Below, in pieces: positions 18,219 through 29,300 of a DNA stretch of 64,000 nt (within the stretch, counting starts at the first letter, position 1; every line of letters starts with the position of its first letter). The stretch is taken from the NCBI RefSeq assembly GCF_009834915.1, contig NZ_WVHS01000004.1, positions 434,001-498,000 on the forward strand. Reading direction: 5' to 3'. The DNA comes from Hufsiella ginkgonis (GTDB lineage Bacteria > Bacteroidota > Bacteroidia > Sphingobacteriales > Sphingobacteriaceae). The notes beneath the pieces were generated by a model that did not search any database, was not told the origin of the DNA, and was given only the letters and a program-made list of their open reading frames with translations. The position numbers and the translations under genes were made by a program.

Positions 18219-18548
18219 CATGCCAGGCTTTAGTGCCCGGATATAATCAAATCGGGTATTTCGCAAAACCGCCTCATAATTGACTATATACCTGTTTATC
18301 CCTGTGCATTAAGCCGTGGGAATCATCCAGGTTTGCGCCATGTATTTAACCCGCCGCACCAGGTGAAAGCGGGTAATGTCCCGCACGCCCGCTTCGCGTG
18401 TGCGGTTTTGCCCGACATTGGCCTGCATAACGACTGTTGTACCGGTAGCCTGTAACCACCTTTCTTACCTCCTGACCACTAACTGGTGCCTATTGCCAAT
18501 TCTAAAATCCTGCTTATATTACAGCGACTTAACAGATACCCGCAATAA
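18219..18548. other. Gap with no supported feature
   Basis: About 330 bp without a coding frame that has family features, clear hairpins or promoter elements. Together with the next entry it looks like decayed sequence. Confidence 0.5.
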
Positions 18549-18645
18549 ATGCGCAGATCGTTTTATCTCCTCCTGCTGGTATTTTTTTAATACAGGCGCG
18601 CGGGCCCAGGTTAGCGTCCCCGGTGCCAGGAGACCCGATAAATAA
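18549..18645 (+). pseudogene. Frameshifted signal-peptide remnant
   Basis: From ATG 18549 the frame reads [13 protein letters not shown] and stops at TAA 18588-18590 directly in a run of seven T (18582-18588). Removing one T restores [20 protein letters not shown], a typical Bacteroidota signal peptide with a cleavage-like ARAQ, which then ends at 18645. This points to the start of an exported protein broken by a slip in the T-run, with most of the body lost. A sequencing error at the homopolymer could repair only the first break. Confidence 0.4.
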
Positions 18646-18730
18646 AGAACGGGCGGGCAAAGCGATCTATTTGCGGGTAAGGCTTATCGTACAATGTAAA
18701 ATCGGAGACTTGAAAGATCTCTACAAAGAA

Positions 18731-19246
18731 ATGAATAAGGCGATGCAAGGAACGCCGGTTATGGCAATGAGCTTTTTAAAGGACTTTTTTCTCAGGACAC
18801 GGCATATTACCTTGTACGCCTGTTGCATGGCGGTACTGGTGTTCCTGCTAAAATGGTTGCAGTGGAAGCTCCTGATCGTTGACAATTCACTGGATATTTA
18901 CATCGGCCTTATCGCTCTTTTTTTTACGATGCTTGGTATTTGGGTGGCTACCCAGCTGGTTAAGCCGAAGATAAAAACGGTAGTGGTAGAAAAAGAGGTT
19001 TATATAACGCCGCAGGATTCGCCTGTTATTAATGAAGCCGAGCTGAAAAAGCTCCACCTGAGTACCCGCGAGCTCGAAGTGCTGCGGTTGCTGGCGAAGG
19101 GACACAGCAATGCGGAGATCGCGGAACAGCTGTTCCTGTCGCTGAGCACGGTAAAAACACATGCATCCAATCTCTTTGTAAAAATGGACGTAAAAAGCAG
19201 GACACAGGCCATCGAAAAAGCCAAACGATTGAAGATCACCGCTTAA
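18731..19246 (+). CDS. Membrane-tethered LuxR-type HTH regulator
   Basis: A 171-residue protein with two hydrophobic segments (about 23-42 and 52-72 from ATG 18731), a short coiled or charged linker ([15 protein letters not shown]) and a C-terminal LuxR/Ger[32 protein letters not shown] then [14 protein letters not shown]. There is no receiver domain. Several ATG codons are possible (18731, 18743, 18761, 18767); an open frame continues back to 18623 but looks non-coding. It lies about 110 bp before a DUF4199 gene, and I recall this pair as common in Bacteroidota. A membrane-bound transcription factor sensing a membrane state is inferred. Confidence 0.8.
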   Translation: MNKAMQGTPVMAMSFLKDFFLRTRHITLYACCMAVLVFLLKWLQWKLLIVDNSLDIYIGLIALFFTMLGIWVATQLVKPKIKTVVVEKEVYITPQDSPVINEAELKKLHLSTRELEVLRLLAKGHSNAEIAEQLFLSLSTVKTHASNLFVKMDVKSRTQAIEKAKRLKITA

Positions 19247-19355
19247 AACAACATATACTTTCGTATGAATTCATCGCTTAAGCGAATTTGGTACTAAAGT
19301 ATGAGTACCTTTTTGTTTGCCGTTTTTAGTTTTGAGACCTCCTAAAAACACAAAA

Positions 19356-19883
19356 ATGAAACGAAATGTATTGATCTTCGGATTGGTTCTCGGAACGATC
19401 CTGTGTGTACACATGATTTACATGGTAAACCTGTGCTACAATAATCCAGATTTTAAAACTAACGATGTAGTTGGCTATACGGCCATGATCGTTGTATTGT
19501 CCCTGATTTTTTTTGGTACCAGGAACTACCGCAACAAGGAGCTGAACGGGGTGATCTCCTTCGGAAACGCGTTTAAAACGGGCGCCCTGATCGCCCTGGC
19601 GGGCGCCACTATGTATGTGGCGGTGTGGTTCTTTTACTACTACCTGTTTGTGCCTGACTACCTCGATAAATATATTCCGCACGTGTTAAAAAGCGCCGCC
19701 GAAAAAAGCCCCGCAGAGCTGGCCGCCAAAACCAGAGAGATGCAAAGCTTTAAGGAAATGTACCAGAACCCGCTTTTTGTAGTGCTTATCACGTATGTGG
19801 AAGTATTGCCGCTGGGGCTGATCGTGGCGTTGATCAGTGCGCTGGTCCTTCAAAGGAGGAATAAGGCAGAATTAGCAAAGTGA
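19356..19883 (+). CDS. DUF4199 membrane protein
   Basis: A 175-residue integral membrane protein with four hydrophobic segments (about 4-24, 35-52, 73-97 and 142-165) and a conserved G-rich FGTRNYRNKELNGVISFGNAFKTG stretch between the second and third (motif NGVISFGNAFKTG). This layout is that of DUF4199. Function is unknown. ATG 19356 is chosen since a longer frame would have to start at a non-ATG codon with a polar leader. It follows the membrane LuxR gene in the same direction, so the regulator may control or sense it. Confidence 0.8.
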   Translation: MKRNVLIFGLVLGTILCVHMIYMVNLCYNNPDFKTNDVVGYTAMIVVLSLIFFGTRNYRNKELNGVISFGNAFKTGALIALAGATMYVAVWFFYYYLFVPDYLDKYIPHVLKSAAEKSPAELAAKTREMQSFKEMYQNPLFVVLITYVEVLPLGLIVALISALVLQRRNKAELAK

Positions 19884-19930
19884 AAACGGTCTGTCGCGCG
19901 GGCAGGAATAAAAGCTGAAACAGTTTATTA

Positions 19931-22900
19931 TTACCCCAGAAGCGTGAGTACCAGGCCAATCTCTTCGCGGATCTTTCCGGCCAGTGCCACCAGATCCTCC
20001 TGGTAGCCCGTCTCTTCCAGGTGCTCCAGCTGTTCCGCAAGCACCGATAGCGCCGGCAGGCCGGTAGACACCGCCGTTCCGTACAACTTATGTCCCATGC
20101 TTCTCAATTCCTTCACCGGCTGTGTTAATATGCCGTTATTTAACGCCGACAGTGTAAGCCTGAGCTCTGTCCTGGTGAGGGAGAGCACTTCATCCATTAC
20201 GACAGGGTCATTACCGATGTAATTTTCAAGCTGCGTAATGTCAAAATGTGCGGCCTTGTCTGCCGCAGCGATCTTCTTATCGGGCAGCCATTTCTTCAAC
20301 AGGAGTGTGATCGTTTCTTCTACTATGGGTTTCACCAGGAAATCATCCATCCCTGCCTCAATGCATTTCTCCTTCTCACTTTTCACGTTGCCGGCAGTGA
20401 GCGCAACGATAGGGACATGCGTTCCCTGCTCCAGCGTTCTGATCCTGCCGGTCGCTTCATAGCCGTTCATTTCGGGCATTTGTACATCCATCAGCACCAG
20501 GTCGGGAAGCCGGTTCCTGCAGTAATTCACGGCTTCGGCTCCATTTTTACACTCGATCACCGTTGCATGGGGCGCCACCCGCTGGATGAGGGTACGGGCC
20601 AGCAGCATATTTACGTTATTATCCTCGGCCACCAGGATACTGATCGGGCCGACTAATTGTTCGTGCCCTGGAACCTGTTCATTCCCGGTATTTGCCGGGC
20701 TCTCCTTCCTGTGCAGACGTGAAAGTGCGGTATAAAGGTCCTGCATCTTGATGGGTTTCACCAGGCGGTGACTCACTTTAAGCTCTTCACAGGCCCGGAT
20801 CACCTTCTCATCATCAGAAGAACTATACAGCAGGAGGATGGGGAGCTCTTCCGGCGTGCCGTAAAAATTCTCCCGGATCTTCCGGATGGTTTCCAGCCCG
20901 TCCATATAAGGCATGTGGTAATCCATCATTACCACGTCGAACTGCTCACCTTTTTCCAGGTAATGGAGCGCTTCGAGCCCGTTTTTGGCGGCCGTGCTCC
21001 GGATGTCTTTCAGCAGCAGCATCTGCTCCACGATCATCCTGTTGTTCTCATTGTCGTCTACGATCAGTACGTGCCTGATCGGCTCCAGGTTTTCCCAGTG
21101 CTCCGGTTCTCCCTGCTCGGCTTTCAGCACAATATCGAAGTAGAAGGTGCTGCCTTTGCCCGGTGTACTTTCCAGCTGCAGGTAACTGCCCATCAGGTGC
21201 AGCAGCTTGTTAGAAATGGTGAGGCCGAGGCCGGTTCCGCCATACTTTTTGGTGGTCGACCCGTCCTCCTGCGAAAAAGCTTCGAATATCTTCCGCTGTT
21301 TTTCGGGCTTAATGCCGATCCCGGTATCGCGCACGGCGAAACGGAGCGTGATCTGGTCGCCGGTATTGGCCAGCGCTTCTATTTTCATCTCAATCTCTCC
21401 CCTTTCGGTGAATTTAGAGGCGTTGCTCAGCAGGTTGATCAGCACCTGTTTCAGGCGCACCGTATCTGTCCAGATAAACCGGGGCAGTTCCGGGGGAATG
21501 TTCAGGAGCATTTCCAGTCCCTTGGTCTGGATCTGGTAGGTAATGATATCCGTTGCCTGCGATCCCAGCTCGTACAGGTCGCATTTTTCGATCTCCAGCT
21601 CGAGCTTGCCTGCTTCTATCTTCGAAAAGTCGAGGATGTCGTTAATAATACTCAGCAACGCGCCTGCCGATTGGTTAACGATGGTGAGGTATTGCTGCTG
21701 GATCTCGTTGAGCCCGGTTTTCAATACCAGGTCGGTAAAGCCGATCACCCCGTTCAGTGGTGTACGGATCTCGTGGCTCATATTTGCCAGGAACTCTGAT
21801 TTGGCCACGCTAGCCTGCTCGGCCTGTAGTTTGGCAGCCTCCAGCTCGCCCCGCTGGCGTACGCGTTCTGTAACGTCCTGGGTAAAGATCATGATGCCGC
21901 CAATCACGCCGTCTGACCGGTACCAGGGCCTCATTTCCCAATTGGTGTACTTTTCTGACCCGGTGTTGCCGGCAATGTGCTTAAACTCGTCCTGTTTCTC
22001 TATGGCGCCATGCAGGATACGTTGATGCCTCGCTTTGCTTTCCTCGGGCAGCCCCGGGAAAACGTCATAATAGGAAACGCCCGCCAGCTCGCGGTCATGC
22101 AGGTTATAATCTTCGATCCAGCAGTTACTTACCGCGGCGAACCGCATATTTTTATCCAGCATCGCCACTGCGGCGGGGGCATGCTGCACAAATGCGGCCA
22201 GGCGAGCCTTTTCGGTTACCAGCGCGTTCTGTATCTGCTGCCGTTCCGTGATATCTACTGCATTACCGATCACGTAGCGTTCGCCATCCTGCGTGGTCTG
22301 CAGGATATTGCTGAACATCCATACCAGCAGTGAGCCATTCTTGTGGCGGGTCACCATCTGACCTTTCAGGCTGCCCGCTTTTTGTATCTCTGCAAGGTAG
22401 GCCGATAAAAGCGGGTGTCTTTCTTGGGGGACAATATCAAAAAGGCTCCGCGCCGTGATCTCCCCGGGGGTATAACCCAGCATGGCGGCGCCGGCCGTGT
22501 TTACCGAGAGAAAATTTCCTGCAAGGTCATGCGTGCACATTAGTCCCTGCGAGTTTTCGAAGAACGCCCTGAAACGCGCCTCACTGGCAGCCAGCTGCGA
22601 TTCTTTGGTTTGCTCGACGGTAATGTCGCGACCAATAGCAAAGATAAGCTTCGTGGGTGCCTCGGGCGCCGCTACCCAGTGTACGGGCTTGTATTCGCCG
22701 GCGGCGGTTTTAAAACGAAGGGTAAAGCTAACCGCTTCCTGTGTATCCGACAACTTTTGCAGCGCGGTCACCGTATGGGCGTGATCATCCGGATGAAGAA
22801 TATCGAACAGCGTGTTTTTTAACAGGAACGCATCGTCGTACCCCAGCATTTTCTTAAAAGCGGGGTTCACTTTCCTGAAAACGCCGCCGGTTTCCACTAT

Positions 22901-23446
22901 GCAGATCAGTTCGTCGGAAAACGTAAATACCTTTTCGAAGATCTTTAGCTCTTCTTTTTGCCGCCGTTCTACGATGAGCGACATCACTTCCTGCGCCAGC
23001 AGCTGCATAGACCGGCGTTGTTTTTCGGTGAGCTTATTGGGCTTGGTGTCTATTACGCACAGGGAACCAAGTGCATAGCCGTTCGGATCGATGAGGGGAT
23101 ACCCGGCGTAAAAACGGATATCCGGAGCGCCCGTTACCAGCTTATTTTCTTTGAAGCGGTCGTCTTTGGTGGCATCGTTCACCTCCAGGGGGACATCCGT
23201 CATGATCACATGTCCGCAGAAAGCGAGGTCGCGCGGAGTTTCATCTGTCGTAATCCCTACTTTCGACTTAAACCATTGCCGGTCTTTATCGATAAAGGAT
23301 ACCAATGAAATAGGCATATCACAAATAAGTGATGCAAGTTCGGTAATACGGTCAAACTCCTCTTCGGCCAGGGTATTTAAGATCTGGTATTCCGCAAGGG
23401 CTTTTAACCGTTCCGTTTCATTTGCCGGTATTGGGTAGGTGCTCAA
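19931..23446 (-). CDS. Soluble hybrid sensor histidine kinase: GAF, three PAS, kinase, two receivers, HPt
   Basis: A 1171-residue multi-domain phosphorelay protein. Order: GAF (about 25-160, with FCGHVI and LGSLCVID), PAS (167-280), PAS (288-405), PAS (412-530), HisKA (548-615) with phospho-acceptor His558 in MSHEIRTPLNG, HATPase (about 660-775; NLLSNASKFT, DTGIGI, GTGLGL), receiver 1 (about 795-910, MMDYHMPYMDG), receiver 2 (about 935-1055, LMDVQMPEMNG) and a C-terminal HPt domain with the His in MGHKLYGTA. There is no membrane segment or signal peptide, so it senses a cytoplasmic cue. No output DNA-binding domain is fused and no partner regulator lies next to it, so the final target is unknown. 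It stands as a single gene. Confidence 0.95.
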   Translation of the reverse strand: MSTYPIPANETERLKALAEYQILNTLAEEEFDRITELASLICDMPISLVSFIDKDRQWFKSKVGITTDETPRDLAFCGHVIMTDVPLEVNDATKDDRFKENKLVTGAPDIRFYAGYPLIDPNGYALGSLCVIDTKPNKLTEKQRRSMQLLAQEVMSLIVERRQKEELKIFEKVFTFSDELICIVETGGVFRKVNPAFKKMLGYDDAFLLKNTLFDILHPDDHAHTVTALQKLSDTQEAVSFTLRFKTAAGEYKPVHWVAAPEAPTKLIFAIGRDITVEQTKESQLAASEARFRAFFENSQGLMCTHDLAGNFLSVNTAGAAMLGYTPGEITARSLFDIVPQERHPLLSAYLAEIQKAGSLKGQMVTRHKNGSLLVWMFSNILQTTQDGERYVIGNAVDITERQQIQNALVTEKARLAAFVQHAPAAVAMLDKNMRFAAVSNCWIEDYNLHDRELAGVSYYDVFPGLPEESKARHQRILHGAIEKQDEFKHIAGNTGSEKYTNWEMRPWYRSDGVIGGIMIFTQDVTERVRQRGELEAAKLQAEQASVAKSEFLANMSHEIRTPLNGVIGFTDLVLKTGLNEIQQQYLTIVNQSAGALLSIINDILDFSKIEAGKLELEIEKCDLYELGSQATDIITYQIQTKGLEMLLNIPPELPRFIWTDTVRLKQVLINLLSNASKFTERGEIEMKIEALANTGDQITLRFAVRDTGIGIKPEKQRKIFEAFSQEDGSTTKKYGGTGLGLTISNKLLHLMGSYLQLESTPGKGSTFYFDIVLKAEQGEPEHWENLEPIRHVLIVDDNENNRMIVEQMLLLKDIRSTAAKNGLEALHYLEKGEQFDVVMMDYHMPYMDGLETIRKIRENFYGTPEELPILLLYSSSDDEKVIRACEELKVSHRLVKPIKMQDLYTALSRLHRKESPANTGNEQVPGHEQLVGPISILVAEDNNVNMLLARTLIQRVAPHATVIECKNGAEAVNYCRNRLPDLVLMDVQMPEMNGYEATGRIRTLEQGTHVPIVALTAGNVKSEKEKCIEAGMDDFLVKPIVEETITLLLKKWLPDKKIAAADKAAHFDITQLENYIGNDPVVMDEVLSLTRTELRLTLSALNNGILTQPVKELRSMGHKLYGTAVSTGLPALSVLAEQLEHLEETGYQEDLVALAGKIREEIGLVLTLLG

Positions 23447-23531
23447 TGCCTTTTATCTTATATACGCTTTAAAGCTGATAAAGATTTAAATGAACTCACC
23501 ATTTTTGTTCAGTCCACCGGCAAAGGGTGGC

Positions 23532-24851
23532 TTAAAACTTCCAGCTTAACACGTAAACAGGCTGCGGCGCAAGCTCTTTTACCGTTTCGCCATCACCCTG
23601 CTCCACGTTTTCTACAAAGATGTCGAGCCGGTTCTTTTGTTTCCAAAGCTCCGTATCGTAGCTGGGTTCCCAGGAGCCTACGCCAAAGCTGGTGAGATCC
23701 GAGGTCGTCCAGGCTCCCTTTTCCAGGTCGGAAGAGAAAGCGATCGACACCTTAGCGCCACGTTCTTCATCGCGGTAGATCATAGCCGCGCGTTTTACGC
23801 CATTCTTTTCGCTAACCACTAACTGCGGGCGCGCTATCGGGATGCGTTTTGTTCCCCCGCCGGAAAGGCTGAAGGGCGTTTTTCGTTCAGAGATCTGCTT
23901 AACCGTCCACTGCGTTCCATCGTGGTATACCAGCCGGTATTGCGGGACATTGGCGTCAGGAGATCTCCAATAAGTGGCAATGTAGGGCCGGCCCAGGTTA
24001 TCCGCGGCCATGGAGGTGCTGTTAATCAGCTCGCTGTTTTGCGGGATGCGGGCGGCATATTCGGCGGTAGCGGCGGTAATGGGCAGCTTGTATCGTTCGC
24101 CGGTGCTTTTTTCCCACGTTTTTCCTCCGTCTTTCGAGCGGGCATAGCAAAGATCGTGGTTGGTGGCCACATCGCCGGTCTCACGCCAAACCCACGACAG
24201 GTGTATGGTACCAAGATTATCCGTTGTCATTTGCCAGTACGCGTTGCGCCGGCCCTCACCATTTATCCAGCCATCCTGCACCTGCGTCCATTTCTTTTCT
24301 TTTACGTTGTAGCGGTTCAGCATCAGGTCGCCGTTGCCCGACTGCCCGTCACGGTAGAGGAACATCAGGCCGCCGTCGGGCAGGCTGTAGAACTCCGGGT
24401 AGGTGGCGTTCTTTTCCTTGATCCCGGTCATCGGCATTTTCGCGGTAAGCTGCAGCGAGCCGGGACGGACGCTTCTGGCATAGTTGAGCGGGTTATTGTG
24501 GTGGTCCCAGGATACGTGAATAAACCCGTCGCCGTCCAACATAATACTGATCGAACGATGTGCATCCATCGCGTTACCCTTGAATTGCGTGATGTGGCTC
24601 TCCCATTTCCCGGCGCCGCTTTTTCGTTTGGCGAGCACCAGCCGCTGGTCACCATCGTAGAACGCCGTGTATTGGGTACCTTTAAACGTGACCAGTGAGT
24701 TATGACGAAAAACCACAGTGTTTACCGAGTTCCTGGCCCAGGCATCGGCGACCTTCACCAGTTTAACGTGTTTGTCCTGTGCAGATGCCGACAGGGCGGC
24801 CATCCAAAACAGGATGAACAGTTTTCCGAAAATTCCGCGTAAAGGCGCCAT
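23532..24851 (-). CDS. Exported BNR-repeat (BNR_4) seven-bladed propeller protein
   Basis: A 439-residue protein with a signal peptide (cleavage near SASAQ) and a single beta-propeller of the BNR_4 type. Typical motifs are ISIMLDGDGFIHVSWDHHNNPLNYARS (in short: SWDHHNNPLNYARS), MTTDNLGTIHLSWVWRE and ARSKDGGKTW, an Asp-box. Members of this fold include ulvan and other polysaccharide lyases of PL24/PL25 type and uncharacterised glycan-binding proteins. The HH pair and Arg in the first motif could be catalytic, but assignment as a lyase is a guess. It is a lone gene between the hybrid kinase and the efflux operon. Confidence 0.8.
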   Translation of the reverse strand: MAPLRGIFGKLFILFWMAALSASAQDKHVKLVKVADAWARNSVNTVVFRHNSLVTFKGTQYTAFYDGDQRLVLAKRKSGAGKWESHITQFKGNAMDAHRSISIMLDGDGFIHVSWDHHNNPLNYARSVRPGSLQLTAKMPMTGIKEKNATYPEFYSLPDGGLMFLYRDGQSGNGDLMLNRYNVKEKKWTQVQDGWINGEGRRNAYWQMTTDNLGTIHLSWVWRETGDVATNHDLCYARSKDGGKTWEKSTGERYKLPITAATAEYAARIPQNSELINSTSMAADNLGRPYIATYWRSPDANVPQYRLVYHDGTQWTVKQISERKTPFSLSGGGTKRIPIARPQLVVSEKNGVKRAAMIYRDEERGAKVSIAFSSDLEKGAWTTSDLTSFGVGSWEPSYDTELWKQKNRLDIFVENVEQGDGETVKELAPQPVYVLSWKF

Positions 24852-24945
24852 AATAAAAGGTTGAGTTTGGGCAAAGCTAGTGAATTAGTGATAGCAAGTT
24901 TATTTAACAGGTTAATATCCTGACAAGCTTGTTTGATATCTTCAG

Positions 24946-26382
24946 CTATTTCCACCCTCCTCCAAGGTCCCTGTACACATTTACGATGGCATTCAGCTGC
25001 CCCTTTTTGGTCTCGATCAGCTCCAGCCTCGACTCGAGGGCATCGCGCTGGGTCATCAGCACTTCCAGGTAGTCGGCGCGGGCCGATTTAAACAGGTCGT
25101 TCGATATGTCGATCGATTTCGTAAGCGCATCCACTTGTTTCGATTTCAGGTCATAGCTTTTCTCCAGGTTATCGATCCTGGAAAGCTGCGTCGATACCTC
25201 CAGGTAGGCGTTCAGGATGGTCCGCTGGTAGTCATACATCGCCTGCAGCTGCCGGGCATTGGCGTTGTAGAACTCCGCTTTTATCGCGTTGCGGTTCACC
25301 AGCGGTCCCGCCAGGTCGCCGGCCAGGGAATACAGCATCGACTCCGGAAATTTTACCAGGTACGAAGGTTTAAACGCCTGGAACCCCAGTGCGGCCGAAA
25401 TGCCGAACGACGGGTAAAACTCCGCGCGGGCCACCTTTACGTCCAGCCTCGCCGCCATGAGTTCCAACTCGGCCCGTTTAAGGTCCGGTCTGTTGGCCAG
25501 CAACTGCGATGGCACGCCGGCGTGGATCGCCGCAGGCATTAATCCAAAGAAATCGCTTTTGTCTCTCGGGATCTCCTGCGGGTACCGCGCCAGCAGGAAG
25601 TTGATCTTGTTTTCGGTCTCTTTGATATTCTGAAGAATCTCGAACTCCAGGCTCTGTGAGTTGAGCACCTCCGCCTGGAACTTTTGCACCGCGAGCTCCG
25701 TTACGCGGCTGGCTTCTTTTTGCACCTTTACGATCTCGAGGGCATTCTCCTGGAGACCGATGTTCTGCTTCACCATCTCCAGTTGGTTGTCGAGGGCCAG
25801 CAGCTCGTAGTACGAATTGGCCACTTCGGCAACGAGGTTGGTGAGCACGAAGTTCTTGCCCTCAACCGTCGCCAGGTACCGGGTTACCGCGGCTTTCTTC
25901 GCGGTACGCAGCTTTTTCCAGATATCGACCTCCCAGTTCGCGTAGACGGCGGCGGTATAATCCATCAGCGGGTCGGGCGTTTCTTTACCGGGCGCGATCT
26001 CCGTAGATGCGTCGCCTGCGCCCTGGCTGGTGTAACGGCCCACTTTTTCGACGCCTATACCCACTTTCGCGCCCACTGTGGGCAGGATCTGTCCTTTACG
26101 AAAGCGGATGTCGTTCTTCGCCATCTCTATTTCCTGGAGCGTGACGTTCAGCTCCTGGTTATTTTTAAGCGCCGTGTCGATCAGGGCTGCCAGGTGCGGA
26201 TCCGTAAAGAAACTCCGCCAGGGCAGGCTCGCGGTGTTGGTGGTATCGCGGCTGATGTTATACGCGCCGGGAACCTGTTTATTTTCAGTCGTCTGCACGA
26301 TCGCGGGGACCTTGCAGCTGGCAACGGCCAGGGATAAGCCCAGCAAGCCGATGCACGTATGTATCTTATTGATCTTATACAT
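24946..26382 (-). CDS. TolC-family outer membrane efflux lipoprotein (OMF)
   Basis: A 478-residue NodT-type outer membrane channel. The lipobox VASC near residue 21 anchors it; two OEP repeats (about 60-260 and 280-470) carry the long helical hairpins, with LDNQLEMVKQNIGLQENALEI and LLANRPDLKRAELEL as recognisable segments. It forms the exit duct of the tripartite pump encoded just upstream. ATG 26382 overlaps the pump stop codon by 8 bp; a TTG three codons earlier is possible. Third gene of the adaptor-pump-channel operon. Confidence 0.93.
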   Translation of the reverse strand: MYKINKIHTCIGLLGLSLAVASCKVPAIVQTTENKQVPGAYNISRDTTNTASLPWRSFFTDPHLAALIDTALKNNQELNVTLQEIEMAKNDIRFRKGQILPTVGAKVGIGVEKVGRYTSQGAGDASTEIAPGKETPDPLMDYTAAVYANWEVDIWKKLRTAKKAAVTRYLATVEGKNFVLTNLVAEVANSYYELLALDNQLEMVKQNIGLQENALEIVKVQKEASRVTELAVQKFQAEVLNSQSLEFEILQNIKETENKINFLLARYPQEIPRDKSDFFGLMPAAIHAGVPSQLLANRPDLKRAELELMAARLDVKVARAEFYPSFGISAALGFQAFKPSYLVKFPESMLYSLAGDLAGPLVNRNAIKAEFYNANARQLQAMYDYQRTILNAYLEVSTQLSRIDNLEKSYDLKSKQVDALTKSIDISNDLFKSARADYLEVLMTQRDALESRLELIETKKGQLNAIVNVYRDLGGGWK

Positions 26383-29300
26383 TATGGTCAATTTCTTCGG
26401 TTAACGGATTTTCTTCTTCCTCTTTTACAAGCACATGTCGCTCTGAGATCTTGCCGAATATGTAATACAACCCGGGGATAATGATTACGCCGAAAACAGT
26501 CCCGATAAGCATGCCGCCTGCTGCAGCCGAGCCGATGGTGCGGTTACCTGTAGCGCCGGGACCCGAAGCGAATACCAGCGGGATAAGCCCGGCGATAAAG
26601 GCGAACGACGTCATCAGGATCGGGCGGAACCTCACCGCCGAACCCTCAATGGCGGCTTTTAATACCGAATCCCCCGCACGGTGCCGCTGCACGGCGAACT
26701 CCACGATAAGCACCGCATTTTTGCCCAGCAGGCCGATCAGCATCACCATGGCCACCTGGGCATAGATGTTATTCTCCAGCCCGAAGATCTTAAGCAGCAG
26801 GAAGGCACCGAAGATCCCGGCCGGGAGCGACAGGATTACAGGGAACGGCAGCACAAAGCTCTCGTATTGCGCGGCGAGGATCAGGTACACAAACCCGAGA
26901 CAGATCAGGAAAATATAAACCGCCTGGTTACCGCGGGCCACCTCATCCGCCGAGATCCCCGCCCAGTCGATGCCAAAGCCGCGGGGGAGCTTCGCCTTTG
27001 CCACTTCGTTAACCGCCTGGATGGCAGAACCGCTGCTGTAACCCGGCGCCGCAGCACCGCTGATCTCCGAAGCGTTGTACATATTATGGCGGGTGATCTC
27101 CGACAAACCGTATACCTTTTCTATCTTCATGAAGGCAGAAAAAGGCACCATCTCCTCCTTGTCGTTTTTAACATACAATTTCAGGATGTCTTCCGGCAGC
27201 GCCCGGTATTGCGGCAGCGCCTGTACCATTACCTTGTACTGGCGATCGTATTTAATAAAGTTGGTTTCATAATTACTTCCCACCAGGGTGGAGAGCGTAT
27301 TCATGGCATTTTCTATAGTTATCCCTTTCTGCTGGGCGATGTCGTTATCGATGCGCAGCATATATTGCGGGAAACTGGCGCTGTAAAAGGTGAACACCGA
27401 CGATAATTCGGGCCGCTTTTCCAGTTCGCGCACGAAATCGCGGCTTACGGTTTCCATCTTTTTATAGTCGCCCGACCCGGCTTTGTCCAGCAAACGCAGC
27501 TCGAAACCGCCCGCAGCCCCATATCCCGGCACGGCCGGCGGCTGGAAAAATTCGATGGTGGCACCCGTAATGTCCTTCGACTTCTCTTCCAGCTCCTTAA
27601 TTACCTCCTGTACGGAGTGCTTGCGCTCATCCCAGCTTTTGAGGTTGATCAGGCAGGTTCCCGAGTTGGCGCCCGTGCCTTCCGTAAGGATCTCATACCC
27701 GGCCAGGGAGGACACGGATTGCACGCCTTCAACGTCTTCTGCGATCTTCTGCAGCTTCTCGGCGACCTGGTTGGTGCGCTCCAGCGATGATCCCGGCGGT
27801 GTCTGGATCACGGCGTAGAACATCCCCTGGTCTTCGTTCGGGATGAACCCGGAAGGCAGGCTGTTGTTGAGCAGCCACGTACCGGCGCAAAACGCGATCA
27901 GCATCACGAAAGTGACTACCCGGCGGTTAACGATCGCGCCCAGCAGCCGCCGGTACCTGCCGGTAAGGTTATTAAACCAGCGGTTAAAGCCGTCGACGCC
28001 TTTGTTAAGGACCGTTTTCTTTTTAGGTTTTCCGTGTGTATTCTTAAGCATCATGGCGCAAAGGGCCGGCGTTAGCGTTAACGCAACTACTCCCGAAAGG
28101 ATAATGGAGGTCGCCATGGTGATGGAGAACTGCCGGTAAAAGATCCCTACCGGCCCCGACATAAAGGCGACCGGGATAAATACCGCTGCCATTACGAACG
28201 TGATGGCGATAATGGCTCCGCTGATCTCGTGCATCGCTTCTTCCGTGGCCTTAAGCGGCGAAAGATGTTTCATTTCCATTTTTGCGTGCACCGCCTCGAT
28301 CACCACGATGGCGTTATCGACCACGATCCCGATAGCCAGCACCAGCGCGAACAAGGTGATGAGGTTCAGCGTGATCCCGAAATAGCTCATGAACACGAAG
28401 GTACCGATAAGCGATACCGGCACCGCAATGGCGGGGATCAGCGTAGAGCGCCAGTCGCCCAGGAACAGGAACACCACCAGGCCCACCAGGATGAACGCTT
28501 CTACCAGCGTGTGCACCACTTTTTCGATAGAGGCATCGAGGAACTTGGAAACATCATAACTGATCTCGTAATCCAATCCCTTGGGGAAGGAGCTGGCTTT
28601 GATCTCCGCCATTTTTACCTTGATGTTCCTGATCACCTGGCTCGCATTACTACCGTAAGACTGCTTTACGGTGATGGCGGCAGACGACCGCCCGTTCAGG
28701 TTGGAATAAAGGTCATACATAGAACTGCCGAACTCGATCTGCGCCACGTCTTTCAACCGCAGGATCTCCCCTTTGGAAGTAGACCGGAGGATGATGTTCT
28801 CATACCCTTCTTTGGTATTAAACCGCCCGGGATACTTAAGCACATATTCAAAGGCCTGTGAGCGTTTACCCGAGCTCTCCCCGGTTTTACCGGGCGACGC
28901 TTCGAGGCTCTGCTCGTCCAGCGCTTTCATTACCTCTTCGGCCGAAATCTTATACGCCAGCATCCGGTCGGGTTTTAGCCAGATGCGCATAGCATACTCG
29001 CGGTTACCCAGGATATCGGCAACACCTACGCCATCTACCCTTTTCAGCTCGGAAAGGATGTTGATATCGGCGAAATTGAAGAGGAACTTTTCGTCCATAT
29101 GCGGATCCTTACTGTACAGGTTAATGTACATCAGCATGTTGGATTCCTCGCGGGTGATCTTCACCCCTTCGCGTACCACCAGCGGCGGCAGCTTGTTTAC
29201 CACCGAAGCTACGCGGTTCTGGATATTTACCGAGGCCTGGTTAGGGTCGGTTCCCAGGTTAAATACCACCTGGATGGTAGCTTCGCCGTCGTTACCCGCA

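Noticed and set aside
20768-21799. Long plus-strand frame of 343 residues inside the hybrid kinase
   Set aside because: Antisense to well-conserved kinase and receiver motifs; rich in His, Gln and Arg as expected of a shadow frame.
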